A DNA stretch of 64,000 nt, taken from Gp1-AA122 sp036378535. GTDB lineage: Bacteria; Acidobacteriota; Terriglobia; Terriglobales; Acidobacteriaceae. The stretch spans positions 1 to 64,000 of the forward strand of contig DASUWH010000050.1 in the NCBI GenBank assembly GCA_036378535.1, in the 5' to 3' direction. The position numbers and the translations under genes were made by a program. The notes under the pieces were generated by a model. The model had not been told where the DNA came from and did no database searches. It was given only the letters and a program-made list of their open reading frames with translations. Below are positions 33,691 to 42,734 of the stretch, in pieces. Every line of letters starts with the position of its first letter. The stretch's first letter is position 1.

Positions 33691-35364
33691 CTATCTACCG
33701 GTCTCAATAAAAGTAACCTTGTTGATCTCTTTCAGCGTGGTGATGCCCGCGCGGACGCGGTCCAATGCGGACTCCCGCAGGAAACGCATGCCCTCTTCGC
33801 GAGCGGCGCGTCGAATCTCCGACGTCGGCTTGCGCGCAAGGATCATTTCACGAATGCGATCGCTGAGGTCGAGCAGTTCGTGGATCGCGGTACGGCCACG
33901 GTAGCCGGTTCCGGCACATTCGATACAGCCCTGGCCTTCGTAAAAAGTGACGGCGCTCCATTGTTGCGGGTCAAGACCGCTGGCTTCCAGCACGTCGGGC
34001 GCATAGTGAACCGCGCTGCGGCAGGAATTACAAATCATGCGCACCAGTCGCTGGGCCAGAATGCAGTTCAAGGCGGAGACGAAGTTGTAGGGCTCGACGC
34101 CCATGTTCAGGAAACGGCCGATGACGTCCACCACATTATTCGCGTGGACCGTGGTGAACACCAGGTGGCCCGTTAGAGCGGCGTTGATGGCGATTTGCGC
34201 CGTTTCCATGTCGCGGATTTCGCCCACCATGATCTTGTCCGGATCGTGGCGCAGGATAGAGCGCAGGCCGCGGGCAAATGTCAGTCCCTTTTTTTCGTTG
34301 ACGGGAATCTGCGTGATGCCGCGAAGCTGGTATTCGACCGGGTCTTCGATGGTGATCAGCTTGTCTTCATCTGTCTTGATCTCGTTCACGGCCGCATACA
34401 AGGTGGTGGTCTTGCCGCTGCCGGTGGGGCCGGTTACCAGCACCATGCCATAAGGCTCGGCAATGTAACGGCGGAATTTCCGCAAGTCATCTTCGCCGAA
34501 GCCCACTACATCCAGGGTCAAGGTGCGGAACTTTTCGCTCATCGACTCTTTGTCGAGCACGCGGAGCACGGCGTCCTCTCCGTGAATCGAAGGCATGATG
34601 GAAACGCGGAAGTCGATGGCGCGGCCGTTATATTTCACGCGGAAGCGGCCGTCCTGAGGGACGCGGCGCTCGGAAATATCCAGTTCGCTCATGACCTTCA
34701 CGCGCGAAATGATGGTCGAGTGGTGCTCCTTGCCAATCGGGGGCATGGCCTGCGTCAGCACGCCGTCAATGCGGAACTTGATGGAGACGGAGTCGTCGCG
34801 CGTTTCGATGTGAATGTCACTGGCGCGGCGCTGCAAGGCGGTGAAGATCGTTGTGTCTACCAGGCGGATGATGGGGCTGGTATCACCGGAGGCCGTGAGC
34901 TTGTCGATGGAGATGGTTTCATCACCAGACTCGTCTTCACGAATGACATCCAGCGTGAAACCCTCGCTGGCTTCTTCCAGAACGCGCTTGGACTGTTCGG
35001 TTTTCTTGAGAATGTCGCTGATTTGTTTCAGCGTCGAAACCTTAGTGACGATTCGCTTGCCCAGCAGCAGGCCGATTTCGTCGATCATCATCAACTGGCT
35101 GGGATCGGCGATCGCCACGGCCAGCTTTCCGTCCCGAGTTTCCTCGAGCGGAACAAAGTTGTAGCGGAACATCAGGTCAACCGGGATCTTCTCGAACAAG
35201 TCGTGATGCAACTGGAAATCGTTGAGGTCCACGAACTCGCAGCGATAGCGCCGCGCGATGTCCTTCGCCTTATCCAGTTCGTCAGCGGCGTTCACCGAGG
35301 CCACACGGCCACCGTTACCGCCGTTCGTTACTACCGACTTTTTCTCGTGCATTGCCACATCCAC
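33691..35364 (-). CDS. pilB: Type IV pilus/type II secretion assembly ATPase PilB/GspE
   Basis: Hexameric motor ATPase of 557 residues that drives pilus extension or secretion. An N-terminal MshEN-type domain (PVDLMFRYNFVPLEETRDGKLA) is followed by the arginine-finger region (ASDIHIETR). Then come Walker A (GPTGSGKTTTL), the Asp box (LITIEDPVEYQL), Walker B (DPDKIMVGEIRD) and the His box (TGHLVFTTVHAN). A zinc tetracysteine site, CNSC...CIEC, is present, as in GspE/PilB but not in retraction ATPases PilT. The start is ambiguous: GTG at 35364 or ATG at 35352. It lies next to pilC, the usual pairing. Confidence 0.9.
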   Translation of the reverse strand: MDVAMHEKKSVVTNGGNGGRVASVNAADELDKAKDIARRYRCEFVDLNDFQLHHDLFEKIPVDLMFRYNFVPLEETRDGKLAVAIADPSQLMMIDEIGLLLGKRIVTKVSTLKQISDILKKTEQSKRVLEEASEGFTLDVIREDESGDETISIDKLTASGDTSPIIRLVDTTIFTALQRRASDIHIETRDDSVSIKFRIDGVLTQAMPPIGKEHHSTIISRVKVMSELDISERRVPQDGRFRVKYNGRAIDFRVSIMPSIHGEDAVLRVLDKESMSEKFRTLTLDVVGFGEDDLRKFRRYIAEPYGMVLVTGPTGSGKTTTLYAAVNEIKTDEDKLITIEDPVEYQLRGITQIPVNEKKGLTFARGLRSILRHDPDKIMVGEIRDMETAQIAINAALTGHLVFTTVHANNVVDVIGRFLNMGVEPYNFVSALNCILAQRLVRMICNSCRSAVHYAPDVLEASGLDPQQWSAVTFYEGQGCIECAGTGYRGRTAIHELLDLSDRIREMILARKPTSEIRRAAREEGMRFLRESALDRVRAGITTLKEINKVTFIETGR

Positions 35365-35403
35365 ATCCCGGTTCCGGTCTCAAGTTAGACCGCAGACTAA
35401 TCC

Positions 35404-36612
35404 TCAGTGCAATCCGCCGCCCAAACTGAACAGCGGTAAATACAGCGAAACCATCACCGTCCCAACCACCAGCGCCATGAAGATCAGAATCACGGGCTCA
35501 ATCAGCGCCATAGCTGCGCCGAGCGCGGTTTGAACGTCTTCCTCATAAAACTCAGCCACGGAAGTCAGCATGCCGGGCAAGGCTCCGGTCGACTCTCCCA
35601 CCTCGATCATTTCCACAGCCAGGGGCGGAAAGATTTTCTGATCTTCCAGGCTCTTGGAAAGGCCTCGGCCTTCGCGAACATGAACCGTTGCCTTACTGAT
35701 TCCGTTCACTACCTTGCGGCTGCTCATCGAGGAGCCGGCTGTCTCCATCGCGGGAACCAGCGGAAGTCCTCCTTGCAGCAGGGTTGAAAGAGTGCGGGCG
35801 AAGGTTGCAACCTGCTGCTTCAGCAGGATTGTGCCCACCATGGGTATAGCCAGCACGACCCGGTCGATCTGGGCAGCGCCGCTGTCAGTGTTCTTCCACC
35901 GCCACAGCAAGAAGACGAGCACGACCAGCCCCGCCAGGATCAACAGAATGTACTGCCTGGTGAAGGTCCCGACCGTGAGCATGATCATAGTGATCGTCGG
36001 CAGCTGGGCATTCAAATTGGAAAACAACAACGCGAACTGGGGCACTACGTAAGTGACCAAGAAACTTAACAGGACAACCACGGTGACGATCAGCAGAGCT
36101 GGGTAAACGAGTGAGACGGCCAGCTTCTTCTTAAACGACTGTGCCATTCGCTGGTAGGAGATAAAGCGTTGCAGCACCTCCTCCATGTTGCCGCTCTTCT
36201 CGCCAGCCATCAGGGTGGTCGTGTATAGCTTGGGGAAGACGCCTTGCTGGGCGAAGGCGTCAGAGAGCAGTTCGCCGCTCTTGACGCGATCACGAACGTT
36301 TTCCAGTAGAGAGCGGAAATAAGTGTTTCCCTGGCGCTTGATCAGCAGCTCGAGGGAATTCAGGATCGGCAGCCCGGCATGAATCAGCGTCAGAAACTGC
36401 TGGTTGAAGATAACGAAGTCCGCCTGCTTGATTTTGCGCCGCCGGCCAAGTCCGACCTCGCCCCCAGCCAGCAAGCCCCTGGGTTTCACCGAATACACAA
36501 GAAAGCCCTGCTGGGTGTAGCGGTCACGCACCTCGGCCTCAGAGTAGCCGTGCTCCAGTTGCTGGAGGGTACGGCCACGTTCGTCAGCCATTTTTATGAC
36601 GAATTCCGCCAT
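35404..36612 (-). CDS. pilC: Type II secretion/pilus inner-membrane platform protein PilC/GspF
   Basis: Polytopic platform protein of 402 residues with two GspF domains. The first contains ADFVIFNQQFLTLIHAGLPIL and the second VATFARTLSTLLQGGLPLVPAMETA. Three membrane helices are clear (LIVTVVVLLSFLVTYVVP, ILLILAGLVVLVFLLWRW and ALIEPVILIFMALVVGTVMVSLY, the last given in part). It works with PilB to extrude the pilin fibre. It is 39 bp upstream of pilB in the transcript. Length and topology are normal. Confidence 0.9.
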   Translation of the reverse strand: MAEFVIKMADERGRTLQQLEHGYSEAEVRDRYTQQGFLVYSVKPRGLLAGGEVGLGRRRKIKQADFVIFNQQFLTLIHAGLPILNSLELLIKRQGNTYFRSLLENVRDRVKSGELLSDAFAQQGVFPKLYTTTLMAGEKSGNMEEVLQRFISYQRMAQSFKKKLAVSLVYPALLIVTVVVLLSFLVTYVVPQFALLFSNLNAQLPTITMIMLTVGTFTRQYILLILAGLVVLVFLLWRWKNTDSGAAQIDRVVLAIPMVGTILLKQQVATFARTLSTLLQGGLPLVPAMETAGSSMSSRKVVNGISKATVHVREGRGLSKSLEDQKIFPPLAVEMIEVGESTGALPGMLTSVAEFYEEDVQTALGAAMALIEPVILIFMALVVGTVMVSLYLPLFSLGGGLH

Positions 36613-36747
36613 GCCTGCTGCTTTTCCGGTTCCGGGGTCCCTACTCAGTCTATCATTCAGTTACCGCGCTGCCCGGGCCTAATGTTCTTAGATCCAATGA
36701 TTTGCAGTATCAACAGTGCTACCCCTTTCGGCGCACTGACGAACCGG

Positions 36748-37422
36748 TTACTGGCCTAAATCGCCCTCTATCGTCTCTACTCCGGGCGGGGGTTCGAAAC
36801 GGAAACGTTGGTCGGCCACAGTAACGTTCTCCTTCTGATTGCTGAACCGGTATTCGGTCGTGGCATCGTCGGTCCCCTCCAAAATGATGCGGGCGATACG
36901 ATTATCTGGGGTGATCTCCAATAGGACTTCGTTGATCTGATCCCGCATGCCCGTGGGCACACCCCGCAAAACCACGTTTTCCGGGTTCAGGGGCGGAACG
37001 TCTACCGCCAGGGACATTCCGCGCAGCTCCTTTTCCAGCCTAGTTTTGCCGAGCAGAAATCCCAGCGGGGACCTCAGATCCTCCAGCTTCTTAAAGGGTT
37101 CCTTGCGAGCTTGCCGTTCCCCGGGGACATAGAACCATGCACTTTGGCCGTCACTGAGGAACAACTTCTCCCTGGGAGAACGGTATTCCCAACGCATCTT
37201 GCGAGGTTTTTTCAGCCAGAGGGTGCCGGTCTCGCTGCGGTCGATGCCATTGCCGCGGTACAGTTCGGTGAATTCGGCCTGCAAGGAGCGGAGATGGTTG
37301 TAATGATCGTCGACGGCTCGGGCAATGGCGTGAATGTCCGGTGTTGAACCAGCGATCGCCTTCCGGGCGGGAAACGTGCAAATCGACAGAAGCGACAGGA
37401 CTAGCGCCAGGTTTTGTCTCAC
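36748..37422 (-). CDS. lolA: Outer-membrane lipoprotein carrier LolA family protein
   Basis: Periplasmic chaperone of 224 residues that moves lipoproteins to the outer membrane. It begins at a GTG with a signal peptide (NLALVLSLLSICTFPARKAIA). Then comes the LolA pattern: RAVDDHYNHLRSLQAEFTELY, GTLWLKKPRKMRWEYRSP, KLFLSDGQSAWFYVPGERQA and RFRFEPPPGVETIEGDLGQ at the end. Family assignment is firm. The 135-bp space to pilC suggests an independent unit. The adjacent upstream gap contains a CAGCTATCAGCTGTC repeat. Confidence 0.85.
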   Translation of the reverse strand: MRQNLALVLSLLSICTFPARKAIAGSTPDIHAIARAVDDHYNHLRSLQAEFTELYRGNGIDRSETGTLWLKKPRKMRWEYRSPREKLFLSDGQSAWFYVPGERQARKEPFKKLEDLRSPLGFLLGKTRLEKELRGMSLAVDVPPLNPENVVLRGVPTGMRDQINEVLLEITPDNRIARIILEGTDDATTEYRFSNQKENVTVADQRFRFEPPPGVETIEGDLGQ

Positions 37423-37493
37423 CAGCAGAATTCCACCTTATCGTTTGGATGTATAACGCGCGCGAAAGGAGGGATTATTCCTTCTAAACAAGC

Positions 37494-37530
37494 ATTCAGC
37501 TATCAGCTGTCGGCTATCAGCTGTCAGCTT
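37494..37530. repeat. CAGCTATCAGCTGTC-type repeat
   Basis: Four imperfect CAGCTATCAGCTGTC / GGCTATCAGCTGTCAGC units in the lolA upstream gap. Same style as 33576-33616. Confidence 0.65.
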
Positions 37531-37615
37531 CGCTCCTCGGTACTCGGGATTCGTCACTCAGTCCTTGAACTCGCAAAACCAACTAATCATTTAGAACTCA
37601 ATGTTAATCCGAATA

Positions 37616-38350
37616 CTACAAACCTGTGCGAAAGATTGAATATTGCTCGGCTCGTCGAATCAATTGCATGCCACGCTGGTTAGCGAGCACCAGTTCCAAC
37701 ACGGGATTGTGATAGATGACGTAAACCACGCGCGGACATGCCCGGAGTGACTGCATCAGCCGGGCTATTACTTGTTCCAGCACGGTCTGGGGAAAGGGAT
37801 TGAAGAGGAACAGAACCGTGGGATCATGGGGAAACTCAAAATCGCGTGCATCCTGACAAGTGGATTGGACGCGTTGGCCGACCCCGCCCTTGTATTTGGC
37901 AATGTTCTATTCAGCAATCCGATGAAGCGCCGGCAACAGCTCCACACCGAGGACACGCTGGAAGGGATATTCCGAGGCGATCAATAACGTGCGCCCTTTG
38001 CCAGAGCCCAAGTCGACAAATGTGAACTGGGAGTAGTCAATTGCGAGCGCGTCGATCATCTCTCGAAAAGTTTCCGGCTGGGTGGGTTGATAGGCGGAGT
38101 GGAACAAGCCGATCAGGCGGTTGCGGAAACTGACAGTAGCCTCGGTGGTATCGACGCGGTGCTCCCAGTCGTAATCGATGTCGCCGTAGCGCTGGCGCTG
38201 GCGCTCCGGCGTAGAGTCGCGGGCGAACTCCCATAATTCCCTGAGGAAAAGTTTCGCGGCAGCAACCAAACCCTTGTGCTCGACCTGGTCACGCCACCAG
38301 CAAGAGAAAGCCTGATACACGCCGAGTTCACGCTCAGCCTGTGGTTCCAT
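37616..38350 (-). pseudogene. SAM-dependent methyltransferase with an in-frame TAG at codon 148
   Basis: The gene encodes a class I methyltransferase. A helical N-terminus is followed by the SAM-binding motif FVDLGSGKGRTLLIASEY and VLGVELLPALHRIAE. A TAG codon (37907-37909) comes next. The same frame then stays open for 96 further codons that look like the rest of the fold (NIAKYKGGVGQRV, DPTVLFLFNPFPQTVLEQV, VVYVIYHNPVLELV) up to a TAG at 37616. No frameshift is involved: one base change (probably CAG or GAG to TAG) separates the halves. It may be a young pseudogene, an error, or a read-through case. Without the second half, the core sheet would be incomplete. Confidence 0.8.
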
Positions 38351-38363
38351 TCCTATGACTTTA

Positions 38364-39320
38364 TCAGCGGGGACGATCAGGAGGCAGCATGGGCTCCAGG
38401 TTTTTCAGATCCGGAACCTTGTCAGGTTCGTAGCCTGGGGGCAGACCCATCGTGAGGAAAGGCAGGTCTTCGGGGTGCTGCACCTCAATGCGTCCGCCGG
38501 TCATCAGCTTGAAAGGGCGGCCGTTGGGATCCACCGGAATGCCGGCAAGTAATCCCGCCGACTTCAACTCCGCAAAGCTCACTGGGAAACGGCCGGTTCT
38601 CTGGTGGAACATATCAATGCGCTGGCCCAGGATTGTGATTTCGGCTTCTGTCTGCAGCGCGCGCAGATGGGCTAGTGCGTTGAGTTTGATCTGCTTGTTC
38701 GGAGTGGTTTCCAAGGTTGTTGCCCAAAGCATGCGCGACATCTCGATGTTTCCAGCATGCTGCGCCATATTGGCAGCAAGTATTCTCACGGCGGGATGAG
38801 CGTCCGGAAGATGACTGCCCTGCTCGAAGGCTTCGGCCGCTTTCTTATAGTCGCGCAATTCCAGATAGTAGATAAACCCCAGGTTGTAGTAGAGCTTCCA
38901 CTTGTCGGGATTAGCGCGAATGCCGCGTTCCACTAGTTGAATGGCCTCGTGGGGTAAACCGGCGCCATTGGGCGGTGGAGGCGCGAGGAAGTTGGCCCCG
39001 AATTCGTAAGCCACCAAGAGATGGGGATCCAGGTAGGTAGTGATGTTCAGTAAGGGAGCGAGCAGATTATAGTTCTCGTTCCCCGTGTTGTGGTGGCCGC
39101 CGAAGTATTGCACCGCACGCGTCCAGTAAATGTCCGCCATCAACCCGTCGTAGCCGAGGCTCAGGCGCTTCAGTGCCTTGGGAGATGAAATATAAAGAAC
39201 TTCCTGCAGGCTGCTGCCCGTCCTCAGGTGGTCGACCTGCCGCAGAGAGAGCACTGCGCTGAGCAGAAATACGAGCAGTAGTCCCGCTGTGACGATTGTG
39301 ACTCGCTGCGAAGAACTCAT
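38364..39320 (-). CDS. Membrane-anchored TPR-like protein, function unknown
   Basis: A 318-residue protein with one N-terminal membrane helix (VTIVTAGLLLVFLLSAVLSL) and a soluble part made of helical pairs. One typical tetratricopeptide unit is WKLYYNLGFIYYLELRDYKKAAEAFEQG, outlined here only by its ends. The C-terminal ~80 residues contain FHQRTGRFPVSFAELKSAGLL and GIPVDPNGRPFKL, similar to the tails of pseudopilin-like proteins. The ATG at 39320 overlaps the stop of the ABC permease (ATGA), so it belongs to the transporter operon. It may be an accessory or assembly factor of that exporter. Confidence 0.68.
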   Translation of the reverse strand: MSSSQRVTIVTAGLLLVFLLSAVLSLRQVDHLRTGSSLQEVLYISSPKALKRLSLGYDGLMADIYWTRAVQYFGGHHNTGNENYNLLAPLLNITTYLDPHLLVAYEFGANFLAPPPPNGAGLPHEAIQLVERGIRANPDKWKLYYNLGFIYYLELRDYKKAAEAFEQGSHLPDAHPAVRILAANMAQHAGNIEMSRMLWATTLETTPNKQIKLNALAHLRALQTEAEITILGQRIDMFHQRTGRFPVSFAELKSAGLLAGIPVDPNGRPFKLMTGGRIEVQHPEDLPFLTMGLPPGYEPDKVPDLKNLEPMLPPDRPR

Positions 39321-40090
39321 TTCAGATTCCGACGCTCGAACACGAGCACCGCGCCGCATAAAGCCATGGCGGCATAGAAGAACGCATAGGCGCTATTGAA
39401 CAGAATCAGATTTCTCGCCACAGGTTCGCCATGTGCTACCAAGCCGACGACATTCAGGGCGGATAAGTTGGGGACAATATAGGCAACTCCACTGGCTAAC
39501 CAGCGAGTGATTCCGGTCGCCATAGCGGCAAAACCGCGAAGGTCCTCCGAGAAGCTTCCAATAATGAACAGCGAAAAGGCAAACACGGCTGACATGAGAG
39601 GAGAAGAAAAGGATGAAAAAAGCAGCGCCAGGGCGGTAATCATCAGAAATTGCAAAATAATGAAGTACACCGCGACCAGAATCCAGCCATCCGGAGTTTG
39701 CAATTTGTGCGCGACATAAAGCAGCGCCAGGAATACGCCGACTGCCATGAAGAGCGTATTCACGACCAGGGTTCCGGCCAGACCAAGGAATTTTCCGAGA
39801 ATAAACTCCCAGCGGCGGACCGGGCGCGAGAGGACCGTGTAAAGTGTGCGTTTCTCGATCTCTTTAGAGACCAGGCCAATACCGACGAAAATTGCGATCA
39901 CCACACCGAACAGGGAGACCGCGGTGAGTCCAAGATTGATGACTACCAGTTTTTCGATATCAATGGAAATCTGGCCCACGAGAATGGCGCCCCCGGTCAA
40001 CAACAGAGCGAAAGCGATCAGGTTGTAGAGCACCCGGTCGCGAACGGCCTCGCGAAATGTATTGGCGGCGATGCAGCGAATGCGGTTCAT
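39317..40090 (-). CDS. ABC-2 type transporter permease
   Basis: Integral membrane protein of 257 residues with six predicted helices (LYNLIAFALLLTGGAILVG, VVINLGLTAVSLFGVVIAIFV, YFIILQFLMITALALLF and others). A cytoplasmic loop reads EIEKRTLYTVLSRPVRRWEFILGKF, a recognisable ABC-2 signature. It pairs with the ATPase encoded immediately upstream (4-bp overlap). Probably exports a lipid, polysaccharide or small molecule; the substrate is not visible. Confidence 0.85.
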   Translation of the reverse strand: MNRIRCIAANTFREAVRDRVLYNLIAFALLLTGGAILVGQISIDIEKLVVINLGLTAVSLFGVVIAIFVGIGLVSKEIEKRTLYTVLSRPVRRWEFILGKFLGLAGTLVVNTLFMAVGVFLALLYVAHKLQTPDGWILVAVYFIILQFLMITALALLFSSFSSPLMSAVFAFSLFIIGSFSEDLRGFAAMATGITRWLASGVAYIVPNLSALNVVGLVAHGEPVARNLILFNSAYAFFYAAMALCGAVLVFERRNLK

Positions 40091-41031
40091 GCCATCACCT
40101 CGGCAGGCAGCTCAGCCACCGGCTTGAGCTGTTGCAGAAAGTAATCTTCGAGGGTGGCTCGGACCGGATTCAGCGAGATCAGTTGAAGCCCGTCGCGGCG
40201 TAGGGCCTCAAGAACACGCTCCTGGTTCTCTGGCTTCACAATGGCGCGTGCCGTGTCGCCGCTGACATAAGATTCCTGTGCCAAGGAACGAATTGATGGC
40301 GGCACGGAAGCGCCTCGCCAGATCACTTCTACTTTGGCCTGCATGCCGGCGGTCAACTGCGTAACTGCGCCGACGCCCTTCAACTCGCCGAGGTTGATGA
40401 TCGCCACCCGGTCGCACAAGGCCTCAGCGTCGGACAGAATGTGCGTCGAGAAGAAAACCGTCTTGCCGTCATTCTTGAGTTGCTGGATGAGGTCGCGCAC
40501 TTCGCGCCGGCCAATGGGATCGAGGCCGGACATCGGCTCGTCCAGGAATACGATCTTGGGGTCGTGCAGCGTCGCCTGCGCGATCCCGACACGCTGCAAC
40601 ATGCCCTTGGAGAACTTGCGTAATTGAAGGCCGCGCACATCGCGCAGGCCAACCCGCCTCAAGGCCGGTTCCACTTTCCCTCGACAATCGGCGGCGGACA
40701 TGCCGGACAGCTGACCGTAGTATTCCAACAGTTCGTGGGCAGTCAGGTAATCGTAGAAATAGGGTTGCTCAGGAAGAAAGCCGATCTGCGCTTTGACGCG
40801 GGGATCGTTCATATCCATGCCCATTATGCGGGCTGATCCACTGGTGGGAAACACCAGGCCCATGAGCAATTTCAGCGTGGTGGTTTTGCCGGCACCATTG
40901 GGCCCGAGGAAACCGAAGATCTCGCCTTCCTCAACCGTTAGATGAAGAGGCCGCAAGGCGCACTTCGAGCGTTTGCGCCAGAAACCGACGGAATAGGTTC
41001 GTGACAATCCCAGGATCTCAATCGCGGACAT
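40087..41031 (-). CDS. ABC transporter ATP-binding protein
   Basis: Cytoplasmic ATPase of 314 residues. Walker A GPNGAGKTTTLKLL, Q-loop FLPEQPYFYDYLTAHE, signature FSKGMLQRVGIAQA, Walker B KIVFLDEPMSGLDP and the switch His in VFFSTHILSDAE are all present. A C-terminal ~90-residue regulatory tail is present, as is common for ABC-2 exporters. I take ATG 41031 (MSAIEILGLSRTYSV); a GTG at 41055 would add 8 residues and sits 14 nt after a TATAAT box. It overlaps the permease gene by 4 bp, and the operon continues into the TPR-like gene. Confidence 0.88.
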   Translation of the reverse strand: MSAIEILGLSRTYSVGFWRKRSKCALRPLHLTVEEGEIFGFLGPNGAGKTTTLKLLMGLVFPTSGSARIMGMDMNDPRVKAQIGFLPEQPYFYDYLTAHELLEYYGQLSGMSAADCRGKVEPALRRVGLRDVRGLQLRKFSKGMLQRVGIAQATLHDPKIVFLDEPMSGLDPIGRREVRDLIQQLKNDGKTVFFSTHILSDAEALCDRVAIINLGELKGVGAVTQLTAGMQAKVEVIWRGASVPPSIRSLAQESYVSGDTARAIVKPENQERVLEALRRDGLQLISLNPVRATLEDYFLQQLKPVAELPAEVMA

Positions 41032-41067
41032 AGGCGGCAACTCGCAAATACCCACTGATTTATTTTT

Positions 41068-41081
41068 TAATTATACGTAGC
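41068..41081 (-). promoter_or_regulatory. Promoter -10 region of the ABC transporter operon
   Basis: The minus strand reads GCTACGTATAATTA, with TATAAT at 41075-41070. The identical 14 bases occur in front of the RsbU-type phosphatase gene at 45491-45504. Confidence 0.6.
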
Positions 41082-41183
41082 TTAAAGAGTAGAAGGCGTA
41101 GCCGGCAACATTACGGCAGTCACAGGTACCCGGGAGGACCGCCCTTGATAGGACCACAACGGACGCGAAGTCAATCGTTCCGC

Positions 41184-41699
41184 TTAGTTGGCGACCGGGA
41201 ACGTAAGACAAGTGGCAAGGGCATTGGCCGGAGCCGCGCCAACCGCCGGCTGAAACCGCAAAACGGCGTCTGTGACAGCGCAGAAATCGCGAGTGCCGGT
41301 TGTGCTCGCGTTGAGGGGGGCACCCCCTGCCACGTAATCGGCATTGATAGGACCGCCGCCGCTGATCCCGGTAGCTAGGAAAACATAGCCACTGTGACCG
41401 TTGCTGCCAGGGATTGCTGTGGCGAGATTGTTGTCGAGCAAACAGGCATGAGTCGGCGCCGGAGTACAGGGAACGGTGTGCCCCATATCGGTGATTACGG
41501 CGGCATAGCCGATATCGGGGAACATACTGTAGTACGAGATTTCCGCGTCGGTGATGGATCGAATGGCACTGGCCGCGGAGGATTCATTCGCCGACATTCT
41601 CGCCCTCGCCAGATTAGGGATTGCGATGGCGGCGATGATCAGGATGATGGCAACCACGATCAACACTTCAATTAAGGAGAACCCTTTGTTCTTCAACAT
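41184..41699 (-). CDS. Type IV pilin-like protein (PilA type), divergent paralogue
   Basis: A 171-residue pilin. It has a short leader MLKNKG, the prepilin-peptidase site G|FSLIEV with Glu5, a hydrophobic helix (LIVVAIILIIAAIAIPNL), and the family continuation RARMSANESSAASAIRSI. The globular head has a Cys pair that closes a D-region (DFCAVTDAVLRF...ATCLTFPVAN). Compared with its two neighbours, the head is quite different. It is the last of three pilin genes, downstream of the other two, and may be a minor pilin. Confidence 0.88.
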   Translation of the reverse strand: MLKNKGFSLIEVLIVVAIILIIAAIAIPNLARARMSANESSAASAIRSITDAEISYYSMFPDIGYAAVITDMGHTVPCTPAPTHACLLDNNLATAIPGSNGHSGYVFLATGISGGGPINADYVAGGAPLNASTTGTRDFCAVTDAVLRFQPAVGAAPANALATCLTFPVAN

Positions 41700-41829
41700 G
41701 TTTCCATTGTCCCGGTGGTATGAAATATGTGTCGAGACCTAACAACTCTTTTGCTGCATATCAATGGCCGTTGCCAGGCCCCTCGAGCGCTGGCTCGGTA
41801 CTTAGGTGCAAAGTGGCTAAAAACAAAAA

Positions 41830-41855
41830 GGAGCATCGGATTGCTCCGATGCTCC
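41830..41855 (-). terminator. Terminator of the middle pilin gene
   Basis: Eleven-bp perfect stem GGAGCATCGGA / TCCGATGCTCC with a 4-nt loop. On the minus strand it is followed by TTTTTGTTTTTAG, 39 bp after the stop. Confidence 0.9.
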
Positions 41856-41893
41856 CGCGGCTGTACCCTCCCCCAGGTACTTAGCCGAATTGC

Positions 41894-42400
41894 TTATTGC
41901 GACAAGGGTTGGATGGTAGCGGCGCAGTTGCCGGCACCGATCGGTCCAACCTGTTGGAAGCGGACCACGCCGTCTTCGATGGAGCAGAAGGCGCGCACGC
42001 CAGTCGTGTTCTGCGTAAGGGCATCCGCGGTCGCATTGTAGGTGGTGGCGGTTCCCGTGGCGGCATAGCTGTAACCGCTCTTACCAACAGTGACGCCGTT
42101 ACCGTTGGAAGCCAACACGCCGTCAATCAAGCAAGCGGTGGCCGCAACCGGCGGCGCGGGGCAGGCAGCAGTCGGTCCGCCCGGACCCAGGTTGGCCAAC
42201 AGGGCGGCGTAACCAATGTTGTAGGTAGAGAAATACGAAACTTCAGCTGTGTTGATGGTACGAATACCGCTGGCGGCGGACGATTCGTTAGCCGCAATTC
42301 GGGCGCGCAGCAGGTTCGGAATAGCGATGGCAGCGATGATCAGGATGATCGCTACCACGATCAGCAATTCGATAAGTGAGAAACCTTTCTGTTTCCGCAT
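41894..42400 (-). CDS. pilA: Type IV pilin (PilA type), copy 2
   Basis: Structural pilin of 168 residues. The leader MRKQKG is cleaved before FSLIELLIVVAIILIIAAIA. It continues with NESSAASGIRTINTAEVSYF and YNIGYAALLANLGPGGP, and ends in a Cys-bearing tail (AFCSIEDGVVRFQQVG...GNCAATIQPLSQ). It differs from the copy at 42735-43241 by only a handful of residues, and the DNA is nearly identical, so the two arose by recent duplication or are kept alike by gene conversion. It has its own terminator and a candidate sigma-54 site upstream. Confidence 0.9.
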   Translation of the reverse strand: MRKQKGFSLIELLIVVAIILIIAAIAIPNLLRARIAANESSAASGIRTINTAEVSYFSTYNIGYAALLANLGPGGPTAACPAPPVAATACLIDGVLASNGNGVTVGKSGYSYAATGTATTYNATADALTQNTTGVRAFCSIEDGVVRFQQVGPIGAGNCAATIQPLSQ

Positions 42401-42464
42401 TTCGTTTTTTTTCTCCGTTTGACAGATAGCTACTGGTCATCTCTGACCACTGCCGTGAGATATC

Positions 42465-42479
42465 GCACTCCACGCACCA
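42465..42479 (-). promoter_or_regulatory. Candidate sigma-54 promoter of the middle pilin gene
   Basis: The minus strand reads TGGTGCGTGGAGTGC, which satisfies the GG-N10-GC rule and lies 65 bp before the start. A 6-bp inverted pair TGGTCA / TGACCA (42434-42449) is in the leader. pilA genes of other bacteria are often sigma-54 dependent; here it is an inference. Confidence 0.45.
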
Positions 42480-42670
42480 AATCAGTCGGTTACGAAAGTT
42501 ATAGGGCATCCTGCTGCAGAAGCTTTATTTGCAATAAATGCGCCCGGCGTGTGCTTGCTGCGCAAAGTCGAAATTCGATGAACTTGCCAGAATATGTCAG
42601 TCAGAGTGACACTTTTCGGAAAGGTCAGCAGAGGGCACGGGACCAGCGCCGGCTATTGTCTCAACAAAAA

Positions 42671-42694
42671 GGGTATCGAATTTCTTCGATACCC
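42671..42694 (-). terminator. Terminator of the first pilin gene
   Basis: Ten-bp stem GGGTATCGAA / TTCGATACCC with a 4-nt loop. On the minus strand it is followed by TTTTTGTTG, about 40 bp after the stop. Confidence 0.88.
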
Positions 42695-42734
42695 TTTCGC
42701 ACTCTTTATGCGCTGTAAATCAGGCTTTCCGTGA

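Noticed and set aside
34195..35388. 397-residue plus-strand ORF
   Set aside because: Antisense to pilB, whose motifs are complete on the other strand.
37907..37909. TAG as pyrrolysine codon
   Set aside because: The site aligns with an ordinary Gln/Glu region after the SAM motif, not a methylamine methyltransferase active site.
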